Shown: positions 36,837-49,100, counted from the stretch's first letter. The stretch: DNA of 64,000 nt from Rhodosorus marinus (GCA_029953675.1 JAMWBK010000004.1:248001-312000), one strand, 5' to 3'. Made by a program: numbers and translations. Notes: generated from the letters alone by a model not told the origin.

Positions 36837-38294
36837 CTTTTACGTTCCCTCAGAAAGCCCAGAGGTGGATGCCTTCAGTAGACCCCTTTTCCAACACCTT
36901 CAAGAGACAAAGTCACTCCTAAGACACTTCCAAGCTTGTAGGCCTCTCCACCTATACCGAACCCTGTCCCTATCCTTTTAAATCGATGCTCTCTTGACCA
37001 TTTATTGAACTTTGGGAAGAGCCACATCATACTACAATATACGATCACATACAATTTATACTTTATAAATATTGAAATTAATTTCTTTCTTGGATTGCTT
37101 AGGATTGTTTTTAGTGTAGAGATAACCGATGTGGATTTGCTCACCGCCCCGGTAAGGCGGTGAGTTCTTCCCCTTTGAGCGCTGATGTTCTGGGAGCCTT
37201 GTTAGAAGAAGGACATCCAGTTCAGCAGGTGCGACTGGAGATTCCGTCCTCCACCCGTTGTTGCAGGTGATGCTTCTTTGGCTTCCCGGAACGGTTCATG
37301 CGATGGACCCACGCTACCATGTGGTTTTCCTTTGAGGAGCGCGATGCAGTTGTTCCTCCACGTCAACGGATAACAAGAAGCAATATTTAAGCAGTACGAG
37401 ATATCCTGAAACCGATCCTAGGGGATAAACGTCGACTCCGCGCATCCAGAATCTATCGTCATCCACGATCCGTCAGTCCGTCGCGTCTTTTGTCACAAGT
37501 CGCTTTCTTCTGTGGGGGGAGGGGACGGAGGGGTTAGCAACCCTTTTCACTTTGTTCAGGCAACGAATTGTCGTGTCCAAGTCCTCTCCAACCCTCGACC
37601 AGTCCCCCAAACCACCACCGAACATGTCCCACCAGCGAACATGTCCCATTCCCAAAAAACCCAAATCCATTTCCGCACAACAAACTCCGTCCTCCGTCCC
37701 ATCCAATAATTTTCCAAAACAATTCACAATCCCGAATGTAGGGTCCCCAGCATTTTGCCTTTTAGCCAATTAAAACTCAACTATACAGTTAATATCCAAT
37801 CACCAATGGAAACTATTTTCTCTTTCCAATCAATCATTGCCACGCGTTCTTAAGTTTCTACCAGTTAATAACTAGCACCTGTCCAAGACCATGCATTTAT
37901 CCAATCATTTTGTTCTGCTCCATAAAGTATCAATCTATTATCGAGTTGTAAATTGACACGTGTCATAGGGTTTTTTGGAGCATTGCATTTTGGGGTTGTT
38001 TTTTTGGGAACGAGTTTTAGGGCTGGGCGGGGATGCCGTGCTCTGGAATCGGAATGGATTGGGGTTTCGTGGATTTGTAAGTTTGTTGGTTGGGGTGAAG
38101 GGAGCCTGGGTATTTTCGTGAGAGAGCTAGAGTTGAGGAGCAGGTTGGATGATAGACGGATTTGAAGATCTTGGATGATCTGTTCTGTTTAAGATCTAGA
38201 TTTCTTTTCTTCTCGAGGTTTTTGTTTTGGAGGGGGGAAGTCGAGGCAGGTTTTTTTTTTTTGTTGTTGTTGGGGAGTTTGAAAGAGCCACGCG
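36837..38294. other. Intergenic; probable sideroflexin promoter on the right
   Basis: Positions 37000-37130 are AT-rich. Positions 37140-37400 show fragments of an interrupted frame that I cannot identify. Six CCAAT pentamers on the plus strand lie between 37703 and 37905, upstream of the sideroflexin start. A GT-rich leader precedes the ATG at 38295. Confidence 0.5.
37703..37905 (+). promoter_or_regulatory. CCAAT-box cluster upstream of sideroflexin
   Basis: CCAAT occurs at 37703, 37766, 37796, 37803, 37826 and 37901, all on the coding strand, 390 to 590 bp ahead of the start codon. CCAAT boxes are bound by NF-Y in many eukaryotes. Function here is inferred from clustering and position only. 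Confidence 0.4.
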
Positions 38295-39443
38295 ATGGCT
38301 GGAGTGATCGAGGATCAGCCGTTTACGCTTGAGAAGCCGAGGTATGACCTCTCGGCGTACAGTGGAAGGGTGAAGCAGATGTATCAACAGACGAACCCCA
38401 AATATCTGTTTGTGAGCAAGGGGAGAGCTGATGAGGCTAAGAAACTGCTTGACGACTACGCTGAGGGAACGGCTCCGGCGGGGACTACAGATGCCGAGTT
38501 GTGGGAGGCTCGGGCCATCAGGGAGGCAGTATTCCATCCGGAAACGGGAGAGCAGATTTTCCCGCTGTTTAGGTTCTGCGCCTTCTCACCGTCCAACGTT
38601 GTGATCGCGACAACCATGCTTAATCCCACGGTTATCGCCTCGCCCATTCTCACCCTGGGTGTTCATTGGGCGAATCAGTCCTACAATGCGGCTATCAACT
38701 ATGCAAACAGAAATGCTTCGAATCCGATTTCTACCGAGACGCTTGCCAAGGCGTACACTGGAGCTGTACTAAGCTCGTGCACCATCGCGCTTGGCGCAAC
38801 TTACCTCACCAAGAAGGCTGCGAACTTGAGTAAGTCCATTGCCTTGCTCTTAATGTCACCCGCTGGCTGTTCTATCTCTGAGCTTCTACGATCATGATCG
38901 GAATAGGTGCCGCGGTCAAGACGTTAATCAGATCAACGCTTCCGTTTGCGGCGGTGGCGGCTGCTGGCTTTGCTAATGTGTCCCTGATTCGTGGCGTCGA
39001 GATCACAGATGGTGTTGACTTGATAGACGATGAAGGAGTCATTCGCGGAAGAAGTCCTGCAGCAGGGAAGCTAGGAATAACAGAATGCGGACTGGCAAGA
39101 GTTCTCTGGAACATCCCCATCATGGTTTTCCCACCAGTCATCATGTCTCAGTTGGAAAAGGTACGAGCCTCGGACGTAAGGAAGACTATGACTGCAATTC
39201 TCTCACTGGTTCTCTTCCTTCCCTGAATAGATTAGGAGAGTTCGAACTGGTAGCCCAGGTTTGAAGATGTGTCTTGAGATTGGGGTGATAGCTGGTTGTT
39301 TGTTCACAGGAGTGCCTCCAGCTCTGGCGGCTTTCCCCCAAGTCGAAACTATTGAGGCTGCCAAGGTTGAACCAGAATTCCAGAACCTGAGAAACTCAAA
39401 AGGAAATATTATTACTCAGTTTACCTTCAACAAAGGGTTGTAA
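38295..39443 (+). CDS. SFXN: Sideroflexin, mitochondrial inner-membrane amino-acid carrier
   Basis: Exons 38295-38829, 38907-39160 and 39231-39443 give 333 residues, the usual length. Sideroflexins 1 to 3 import serine into mitochondria for one-carbon metabolism; the exact substrate of this algal member is unknown. Family landmarks are TNPKYLFVSKG near the N-terminus, HPETGEQIFPLFRF, the transmembrane stretches VVIATTMLNPTVIAS and RSTLPFAAVAAAGFANVSLIR, the block PIMVFPPVIMSQLEK and the C-terminal FNKGL. Both introns are short and in phase. It has no cleavable presequence, as is normal for the family. It is convergent with OSCP1. Confidence 0.95.
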
Positions 39444-39689
39444 AGAACAAGCTTGTATTTCACTGGAATGTCAGATGACATGGACATGGCGCAACTATGG
39501 TATTTAGTTAAAAAAAACACAAGCACAACAAAGTGCTTCTGAGGAGAGGCCGGGTGATGTCTAGCTATGTGCAGAACAGACGCAAGGCGACTCAGTACAC
39601 AAGGCGTGGAATCTATACATTATGGTTACCGCAATTTCGTCACCTGTTTCCGCTCGATGGGCAGATAACTAGCTACCGTTTCTAGCCTA

Positions 39690-39908
39690 CTAGTCATCCT
39701 CGCTAACTGCCCTCGAAGCTTTGAGTGCCTCCCAGAGCGAAGACGAAGATACTCCGGAGCTCCTTTGGGTGGATCCCGAGGAAGACCGCAAATCATCCGC
39801 AGACGCGACAGACAAAGCGGCTTCAGATGCCTCACTACCGGAGAGGTTACTCGCCCTGCGCGAACTCCCGCTTTCTGGCTTCTCGCCCTCGGTCTTGTCC
39901 TTCTTCTT

Positions 39909-39939
<31 letters not shown>

Positions 39940-41281
39940 TCGACACCGTCTCCATCACGACGTGAACGCGATTTCCTCGAGCGTCTCGATCTTCGGTTCC
40001 CGTTAACCCTCATCCTCTTTACGCCGTCTGCCACGTCCTCATCCGATTCAAACTCAGATTCCAACATGTAGTTTCCATAGTCAATCTCCTCTTCTGTGTC
40101 GCTGTAGATTTCTGCCAGTTTTCTCTCATACTCTTCCTCATCATCTTGGCCAGCGCCAAAGTTCAGCTGCTTCCTCCTGAACCTAAGAGCGACAAGCGCA
40201 TAGGCCAGCACTAGATCCTTTAGCGAACAAGGTCGGGGTCGGTAGCTTCAAGCGAGGTGACTTGGTCCAGACCAAAAGCACAGCGTACCTGTTCTCGCCG
40301 ATGATAAAGTCCGGATCTATAAGGTTCTTCCCAGCTACGGGCAGGTCGTATGAAACCACCTCTGTGCCATCTCCGTCGAACAGCACGCAGTGACCGAGAA
40401 GTGACAAGTCTTTCGTACCAATAGGAAAGACCAACCCACCGTTTGGGGCTTGTAACTTGTCGCCGACTAGGATCGTTACGGCCGTCTTGAAAGTGCGGGT
40501 GGCGTTGACCAACGTCTCTCGCATCCTGGCAAATTCTCCGTATGACATCTCTTCAAACCACTATCCATTGGTTGACAAGAAATCCTTTCTCAGACACTCG
40601 GCACATGCAATCAAGTATTCTTGCCAGTTTGCATCTCATACCTCAATCAGCCTAATTCGGAACTTATCAACATCTCGAATCACCTCAAATTCTCCGATTT
40701 CGTCCAGAATTCTGCGAAGCTCTCGGAATTGATTGTTAACCAAACCAACCAGATCAGATTTTCGGTTTACCCTTAGAAGATGTGCCTTGAAGGTCATGGA
40801 TACAATGCTGAAGAACTGACGGCAATCATAGCCGCAGGAATGAGATTTTCATGAGCTCTCCACGAAAGCAGGATTGATAGGCGTTCGAGAAAGTGAGCGT
40901 ACTTTCGCAAAGCTCTCTTGAGAGATTCGCAGAGACGGAGACTGGGTAGCCTCGAAGAAGATCTGTCGAACAGCCTCCTCAGAGTACACCCTTGACTTTT
41001 GAAACACACTCTGCATAAAGAGCTCATTGAAGACTGAACCTATCGCCTCCCCGAGAACTAAATTGGACAAAACGAAAAAGAAACAAAGTCAAGCACGCGA
41101 GCAGGACTAGAAGTCAGCAAAGCCAAAAAAAAATTCGCTAAAAGGGCAACAACGGTCGCTCACTTTCGCTTCTCTTATGACCCGGCAAATTCGACTGCTC
41201 GCTCAATCGATGATCCAAAACGAACAAGTACTCAAAGGACATACATCCTACCAGCACCGGATTCGCTGACATAGACACCAT
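39690..41281 (-). CDS. OSCP1: OSCP1-like protein (organic solute carrier partner 1)
   Basis: Five exons (41281-41164, 41057-40903, 40815-40642, 40548-40289, 40182-39690) give 399 residues. Family features are the N-terminal MSFEYLFVLDHRLSEQ with SNLPGHK, then LGEAIGSVFNELFMQ, an inner helical part with QFRELRRILDEIG, the block [16 protein letters not shown], and KQLNFGAGQ leading into an acidic tail. OSCP1 proteins have been tied to transporter regulation and are common in ciliated lineages; molecular function is unclear. The last exon encodes about 13 consecutive lysines from an AAG repeat. Exon 4 ends at a GTACGC donor (40288); reading on would give an early stop. The 5' part from 40399 upward is duplicated at 43668-44550. 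Confidence 0.85.
39901..39938. repeat. TTC/AAG trinucleotide repeat coding for poly-lysine
   Basis: About 12 to 13 TTC units on the plus strand, read as lysine codons in the last exon of OSCP1. Such tracts are prone to length change. Confidence 0.9.
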
Positions 41282-42710
41282 CTTGTCCAGAAAGACCTCA
41301 AAAGAAGGATAAAAAACCACCACCACCCTCAACAACTCAAAACACCCATTCCCACCCTCCCCCCTCAACAAACTCCCTCCAATTACTTACAAAAAACACA
41401 AAATCTTCCCGAAATCGGAACAAATCCTTCTCACTCTTTACTCATTAGGTTTCATCCTACCTTCTAGTATAACCCTAATCCTCCCTCACACCCTCCTCCC
41501 CCTCCCTCCCCACCTCGTTCCTCCCACTCTTATGTCTCCCCAATCCGCTCCCCTTCTCTTTTCTCTCTGTTTATATATTCCACTTTTTACCAAACAAGCG
41601 TTACCTGTCCAACTGCGTTACCTGTCCACACCATAGACACGAAACTCACCAAAAAGAAATTATGTCCCGCTTTCTAGCAAAAAAACGAAAAGCTAAATTC
41701 TGCCCCGACTGTTATCTGTCAACCTTATAGATAGGTGACACGTTCTGGATATCAATCATTATGATAATGTTGTGTTATAATGATTGGACGAGAGGAACCC
41801 TTTTGGGGGGTTAAGTTAGGTTGGGGTTACTTACGTCAAGGGGGTGGGGGTGAGGGTGCGGGTGGGGTTGGGATTGATGATAGTATTTACTAACGAAGAG
41901 CTGGGACGGTTGTCAATTGGGAGACAAGTTACTAGGAGCTAAGGTATGAAAGTCAAGGGTGACTGGTAGCGAGGTTGGGGGAATATATGGGTAGAGCATT
42001 GTGGCGATGCTAAGCTGACGGGGAAAGCACTAGGTACTCTGGCGGATGGATGGGCGCCGGGCTTTTTCCGAGGTGACTGGACTGGTTCCGGGCACGATCG
42101 GGTGGATCAAGTGCAGGTTTCTGCTGTTCGTTGGGTCTCAATTGGTCGCTGGTATTCCTGCTGGGAGAGTCCCGCCATCGAAACGGAAGAACTTGTCAGG
42201 GGGAATATATTTGTGCGTTTAGTAAAAACTGTACAATAGCGAAAAGCTTGGGGTCGAGGAGGGCCTGTGCCGTGGACGCGGTGGACGTGCAGCGGCAACT
42301 GGGCGGGCTCTAGTACACGCGAAGAGTTTGCCTAGGTTACGGCAGGGGCTGCCTCTCCTCTTCCGAATGCGGGGTTCCGCCTGTGTTGCAACCTGGTCCA
42401 AAACCTAAAGAGCATGATGAAGAATAGGATTCAGGACCTACGCTTGAGTTCTCAAAGGTAACTGTAACCCAAGCAAAAGCTTTTTTATCATATGCAAAAG
42501 AGGATAGGCTGCCGTGACTCAGAAAGTTGTTGCATTGGTGAAGGTTTTTCGACATTGCTTCCAAAAAATGAAATTTTCGGAGTTGGTGAAAACACTCGTC
42601 ATCGCTGTGGAGCCCTCTCGCGAAAGAAGTATGACATGCTCAACTCTGCGTATGGTCGTTCTCACCGTTTCGCCTTCAACCGATATAGATGCACACGTGA
42701 CAGCCGAGTT
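41282..42710. other. Spacer between SF3B1 3' fragment and OSCP1 (copy 1)
   Basis: Contains the presumed OSCP1 promoter. Positions 41400-41560 are C/T-rich. An inverted repeat with 10-bp arms (CAATCATTAT and its complement, 41753-41762 and 41777-41786, 14-nt loop) lies about 470 bp upstream of the OSCP1 start. No gene is recognised; the open frames are identical in the duplicate at 44551-45979. Confidence 0.5.
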
Positions 42711-43667
42711 CTAAATGACGAGATCCAGCTCCGGCCGCCCGTAAACGTTTCCGGTCTCCTTATCATCGGGTATTCTTGGATACGCAGGTGAGAGTCCATC
42801 TTGCGAGTAGACATACAGGTTGTTGTAAATCTTCCAGTAAATCTCTCTCACGTGACGAGCCGGATGGAAAAGGCCCTGAAGGACGTAGGACAGGATTACC
42901 CCTGGACCCAATGCGACCATAATTCCCTGTCACAAGCAGTGAAGAACGTCGACACGTCAGCAATCTAGCAGATCCCTGACCCTTTCCTGGTGGCTTACCT
43001 GAATCGCGGACATCACCGCATTGATAACGTGGGGAGATGTTTCGAAAATATTCGGCCACACGTGATTCAGCAAATGAAGCAAAGCATCTTCACAACCGAG
43101 TCCCTGAACGCCAAGCGCTAAATGCCCCAGCGCTGAACATGCTGTCTGCCGATGAACAAGATCCCTGTCAATGAGTGCATCCTCTAACAACGGCGTCACA
43201 GCGTAGATGTAGTCCTTTGACGTTTCTCCAATATATTCGCAGAGGAAAGAAAGGGACTTGAGCACGCCATTCTGCACATTCAGCTCCGGGATCCGGTACT
43301 CGTTCATCAACGCCGGAAGTACGGTAAACGGCTGGCAAGTTTCCGCAACGATTGCAATTGCAACTGTTGTGCAGACTCGTTGCTGTCGCTCCTGTACTTT
43401 CAGGTTGTTAAGCAGCGTAGCCAGGACATCTGACGGACCAATGGCCTTGGCGATGTAGCCGAATGTGCTCACTGCAGCTCTCCGAATTGCCTGCAGAAGA
43501 ACGAGAACGGTCAACACAGATTGAGCAAATGTCTCGAGTAACGATGCGAGCGTTACAAATGGCCTACCTTCTTCGGAGCTTTCAAGAGTTCCAAAAGCTC
43601 GAAACAGATTCTCATCCATTCCCGAGAAGATACATACTCCGCTCCCCTATCAGCGATTCGTCCTACC
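42711..43667 (-). pseudogene. SF3B1: 5'-truncated SF3B1 fragment (duplication copy 1)
   Basis: Contains the last 100 nt of exon 5 (43667-43568), all of exon 6 (43490-42999) and exon 7 (42926-42711) of the splicing-factor gene. It has no upstream exons and no start. Exon 7 here is intact: [20 protein letters not shown] reads through to a normal C-terminus ending PELDLVI. It is therefore an orphan fragment carrying the only undamaged version of the SF3B1 C-terminal exon in the window. Confidence 0.88.
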
Positions 43668-44550
43668 AAGTGACAAGTCTTTCGTACCAATAGGAAAGAC
43701 CAACCCACCGTTTGGGGCTTGTAACTTGTCGCCGACTAGGATCGTTACGGCCGTCTTGAAAGTGCGGGTGGCGTTGACCAACGTCTCTCGCATCCTGGCA
43801 AATTCTCCGTATGACATCTCTTCAAACCACTATCCATTGGTTGACAAGAAATCCTTTCTCAGACACTCGGCACATGCAATCAAGTATTCTTGCCAGTTTG
43901 CATCTCATACCTCAATCAGCCTAATTCGGAACTTATCAACATCTCGAATCACCTCAAATTCTCCGATTTCGTCCAGAATTCTGCGAAGCTCTCGGAATTG
44001 ATTGTTAACCAAACCAACCAGATCAGATTTTCGGTTTACCCTTAGAAGATGTGCCTTGAAGGTCATGGATACAATGCTGAAGAACTGACGGCAATCATAG
44101 CCGCAGGAATGAGATTTTCATGAGCTCTCCACGAAAGCAGGATTGATAGGCGTTCGAGAAAGTGAGCGTACTTTCGCAAAGCTCTCTTGAGAGATTCGCA
44201 GAGACGGAGACTGGGTAGCCTCGAAGAAGATCTGTCGAACAGCCTCCTCAGAGTACACCCTTGACTTTTGAAACACACTCTGCATAAAGAGCTCATTGAA
44301 GACTGAACCTATCGCCTCCCCGAGAACTAAATTGGACAAAACGAAAAAGAAACAAAGTCAAGCACGCGAGCAGGACTAGAAGTCAGCAAAGCCAAAAAAA
44401 AATTCGCTAAAAGGGCAACAACGGTCGCTCACTTTCGCTTCTCTTATGACCCGGCAAATTCGACTGCTCGCTCAATCGATGATCCAAAACGAACAAGTAC
44501 TCAAAGGACATACATCCTACCAGCACCGGATTCGCTGACATAGACACCAT
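43668..44550 (-). pseudogene. OSCP1: 3'-truncated OSCP1 fragment (duplication copy 2)
   Basis: Exons 1 to 3 (44550-44433, 44326-44172, 44084-43911) and the first part of exon 4 (43817-43668) are present and match the complete gene. The frame is then cut by the junction into SF3B1 exon 5 sequence. It has its own upstream spacer, so it could be transcribed, but it cannot make a full OSCP1. Confidence 0.85.
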
Positions 44551-45979
44551 CTTGTCCAGAAAGACCTCAAAAGAAGGATAAAAAACCACCACCACCCTCA
44601 ACAACTCAAAACACCCATTCCCACCCTCCCCCCTCAACAAACTCCCTCCAATTACTTACAAAAAACACAAAATCTTCCCGAAATCGGAACAAATCCTTCT
44701 CACTCTTTACTCATTAGGTTTCATCCTACCTTCTAGTATAACCCTAATCCTCCCTCACACCCTCCTCCCCCTCCCTCCCCACCTCGTTCCTCCCACTCTT
44801 ATGTCTCCCCAATCCGCTCCCCTTCTCTTTTCTCTCTGTTTATATATTCCACTTTTTACCAAACAAGCGTTACCTGTCCAACTGCGTTACCTGTCCACAC
44901 CATAGACACGAAACTCACCAAAAAGAAATTATGTCCCGCTTTCTAGCAAAAAAACGAAAAGCTAAATTCTGCCCCGACTGTTATCTGTCAACCTTATAGA
45001 TAGGTGACACGTTCTGGATATCAATCATTATGATAATGTTGTGTTATAATGATTGGACGAGAGGAACCCTTTTGGGGGGTTAAGTTAGGTTGGGGTTACT
45101 TACGTCAAGGGGGTGGGGGTGAGGGTGCGGGTGGGGTTGGGATTGATGATAGTATTTACTAACGAAGAGCTGGGACGGTTGTCAATTGGGAGACAAGTTA
45201 CTAGGAGCTAAGGTATGAAAGTCAAGGGTGACTGGTAGCGAGGTTGGGGGAATATATGGGTAGAGCATTGTGGCGATGCTAAGCTGACGGGGAAAGCACT
45301 AGGTACTCTGGCGGATGGATGGGCGCCGGGCTTTTTCCGAGGTGACTGGACTGGTTCCGGGCACGATCGGGTGGATCAAGTGCAGGTTTCTGCTGTTCGT
45401 TGGGTCTCAATTGGTCGCTGGTATTCCTGCTGGGAGAGTCCCGCCATCGAAACGGAAGAACTTGTCAGGGGGAATATATTTGTGCGTTTAGTAAAAACTG
45501 TACAATAGCGAAAAGCTTGGGGTCGAGGAGGGCCTGTGCCGTGGACGCGGTGGACGTGCAGCGGCAACTGGGCGGGCTCTAGTACACGCGAAGAGTTTGC
45601 CTAGGTTACGGCAGGGGCTGCCTCTCCTCTTCCGAATGCGGGGTTCCGCCTGTGTTGCAACCTGGTCCAAAACCTAAAGAGCATGATGAAGAATAGGATT
45701 CAGGACCTACGCTTGAGTTCTCAAAGGTAACTGTAACCCAAGCAAAAGCTTTTTTATCATATGCAAAAGAGGATAGGCTGCCGTGACTCAGAAAGTTGTT
45801 GCATTGGTGAAGGTTTTTCGACATTGCTTCCAAAAAATGAAATTTTCGGAGTTGGTGAAAACACTCGTCATCGCTGTGGAGCCCTCTCGCGAAAGAAGTA
45901 TGACATGCTCAACTCTGCGTATGGTCGTTCTCACCGTTTCGCCTTCAACCGATATAGATGCACACGTGACAGCCGAGTT
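44551..45979. other. Spacer between SF3B1 and truncated OSCP1 (copy 2)
   Basis: Duplicate of 41282-42710, including the 10-bp-arm inverted repeat (about 45022-45055). No independent features. Confidence 0.6.
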
Positions 45980-46164
45980 CTAAATGACGAGATCCAGCTC
46001 CGGCCGCCCGTAAACGTTTCCGGTCTCCTTATCATCGGGTATTCTTGGATACGCAGGTGAGAGTCCATCTTGCGAGTAGACATACAGGTTGTTGTAAATC
46101 TTCCAGTAAATCTCTCTCACGTGACGAGCCGGATGGAAAAGGCCCTGAAGGACGTAGGACAGGA

Positions 46165-49100
46165 TTACCCTGGACCCAATGCGACCATAATTCCCTGTCA
46201 CAAGCAGTGAAGAACGTCGACACGTCAGCAATCTAGCAGATCCCTGACCCTTTCCTGGTGGCTTACCTGAATCGCGGACATCACCGCATTGATAACGTGG
46301 GGAGATGTTTCGAAAATATTCGGCCACACGTGATTCAGCAAATGAAGCAAAGCATCTTCACAACCGAGTCCCTGAACGCCAAGCGCTAAATGCCCCAGCG
46401 CTGAACATGCTGTCTGCCGATGAACAAGATCCCTGTCAATGAGTGCATCCTCTAACAACGGCGTCACAGCGTAGATGTAGTCCTTTGACGTTTCTCCAAT
46501 ATATTCGCAGAGGAAAGAAAGGGACTTGAGCACGCCATTCTGCACATTCAGCTCCGGGATCCGGTACTCGTTCATCAACGCCGGAAGTACGGTAAACGGC
46601 TGGCAAGTTTCCGCAACGATTGCAATTGCAACTGTTGTGCAGACTCGTTGCTGTCGCTCCTGTACTTTCAGGTTGTTAAGCAGCGTAGCCAGGACATCTG
46701 ACGGACCAATGGCCTTGGCGATGTAGCCGAATGTGCTCACTGCAGCTCTCCGAATTGCCTGCAGAAGAACGAGAACGGTCAACACAGATTGAGCAAATGT
46801 CTCGAGTAACGATGCGAGCGTTACAAATGGCCTACCTTCTTCGGAGCTTTCAAGAGTTCCAAAAGCTCGAAACAGATTCTCATCCATTCCCGAGAAGATA
46901 CATACTCCGCTCCCCTATCAGCGATTCGTCCTACCAAATCAATGCAGTTCTCTTGTACCTTCTCCTGCCTATTCTTCAGGATAGGTGTGAGTCTCGGAAG
47001 TAGGTCTTGAATTGGAGGGGTCATCTTTGCAATTCCAATCACGTTTACGATCGCTTTCAACCCGCCAAGAATGGAACCGAGCACATCTGGGTACTCTTCT
47101 CCAAGGTACTCGTAAAGCACGACACCTGCGTCAAAGAAAAGCAAGAAATTAATCCGTTAGATCACGTTTCCACTGCACTCTGCATCGAAGGGCTGTGACT
47201 ATCAGCCGAGCGCTTACCTAAATGCCCCATAAGAACCTCCTCGTCGCACTTCTTCATGACAGGCATGATCTTGGAGACAAGATCAGCTGCTTGTTGTCGA
47301 ACCTTGGCAGATTTGTTGTTCAATCTCCACTTAATAATCGAAGCCAGCTGTTGGAGATACGGTTTCGCCCGCAAACCCAGGGCGTTGATAAGCGTGCCAA
47401 GGCCGTTCAAGACGACAGGATTTTCATCAGAGCCTTGCTCTTGGAAGGCGAAAAGAATGCCATCAATAAGCCTTTCCTCCAGTTTCTGGTCGATGTCTGA
47501 AACCCCCAAGTCGTCTACAATCTTTTCGATTGTTTCCATGACCATCCTTCGGTAGGGTTCAGCTTCATCCTTCAGATCGTCCACAAGTCGTGTCATTATG
47601 TCCGGGCCGCCAACTTTGTTGGCCAGTTCCACGCTGGTCTCGACGAGTTGGCGATAGTTCCTGCGTCCCGAAAAAGGGAATCGCAAGTACACAGGTTAGA
47701 AGTTTGTATCTGGGTAAGCTAAACGGGCGCTGTGCACTCACCTCCTGTCCAGAGCCATTCGACGAACCCAAAAGCACCGAAAGAACTCGGGTAGAATCTC
47801 TGTCCTCACATAGCCAGCTTCTACTCCTTCGCATTGTACGCACTGCTTCACGACTTTCAGCACGATCTTCTTCATTTCATCATCGGGACTCTGGAACTCT
47901 CTGATCAGGATAACCATTACTTCCTTGGTGTAGTAGGACGCGTACTCAGCGTCCATGAGTGGTATGATGAAGCCGATAGCTTTCAGAAACGCCACAAGGG
48001 TTTTCCCGCGGTGCTGTCGGATGCCCTTCCACAGCGGTTTCAATATTGAGTCGAAGGACTCAATTCCATAGGGTGACGCCGCCTCAGCGAGCGCGGCTAG
48101 GGCAAGCGCACAGATCGTCCTGACCTTGCCCTGTTCATCACTCAGGCCATTTTCAATGATCTGCACGAGATTCCTTAAGTGAGGCAGCACCGCGCAACCC
48201 TAAGTGTGAAAAGAACCAGTTAGCAGCGGTTACACGTTTCGTGCGATCATCATCATTGCTATTATAAGAATGTCTCGAGTTACCATAAGAATTGCAATTT
48301 GCTGGACGATTTTAGTTCCCGTGTGTCTTGCCTGCCAGCTCTTCTTGCTCTTGCAAACGGCCTTCAAGAAAGGCAACAGAGCGGGGATACCCAAAGCCGA
48401 TGCAACCACTGCGAACGCTCTGGCGGTTGTGTTCCTCACATACTCATCGGGATTGTCAATGTCTGGCCTCATTGTGGCGATCATCGTTGCCAAACCAGCT
48501 GCCTTGGATAGGTTTGAAATAATTTCGCGTCCTTCCACTCTCGCGTAGTAGTTCTCGTCAATCAGCAGCGGCTCTATCGGAACTAGAATTTTGTGCACGT
48601 AAGGACGAACAAGATCGTCCAATTTGTACAAAACTCTGTCAATCACCTTCACCAGGAGATGCCTCTCATGATCCTCAAGCGTTGGGCTCATGAGTAAGGG
48701 TAGAATTTGATTTATCAGGGGGCCTGCTCCAAACTCCCTCGCCTTGTCCGTCAGGTGCCTCAGTGCTGCTTTCCTCATTGGCGGCGTGCCGTTCTTAACT
48801 CGCAGGAGAAGCCTTAGGATTCGCCTCTCCTTCTGCTCATCGGATGAAAGGGTCGATTCATCCGCATCCTTGAGGATTTTCGAAAAGGTTTGATAATCAT
48901 CTGGCTTCATGGAAATCCCCTGAAGTGATTCCGGTAATTCAGGAATGTCCAAGCCATCCTTCTGCAGGCTCCCCTCCTCGCCCAAAATTCGGAACTCGGG
49001 CGTTTGGGACGGGGTTGGGGTGGCCATCAGCTTCCGAGCTGGAGTCCGGATAGCCTGATAACCAGTTGGTGGATCCAGAACAATGTAGCCCTCGCTAGGA

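Larger units (their letters stand above)
40399..43667. repeat. Copy 1 of a 3.27-kb direct tandem duplication
   Basis: 3269 bp repeated immediately at 43668-46935 (3268 bp). The coordinate offset is 3269 up to the last SF3B1 exon and 3268 after it. The one net difference is four C (here, 42889-42892) against three C (46168-46170). Confidence 0.95.
43668..46935. repeat. Copy 2 of the 3.27-kb direct tandem duplication
   Basis: 3268 bp. The left junction (43667/43668) joins SF3B1 exon 5 to OSCP1 exon 4 and shows only the dinucleotide AA as microhomology with the right end. No inverted repeats or transposon ends are visible at either border. Confidence 0.95.

Noticed and set aside
39721-40071. 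Plus-strand frames with long Phe or Leu runs
   Set aside because: These are shadows of the TTC repeat that encodes poly-lysine on the other strand.
42711-44550. Reading the SF3B1 3' fragment and the OSCP1 5' fragment as complete extra genes
   Set aside because: Each is cut at the duplication junction and lacks essential exons.
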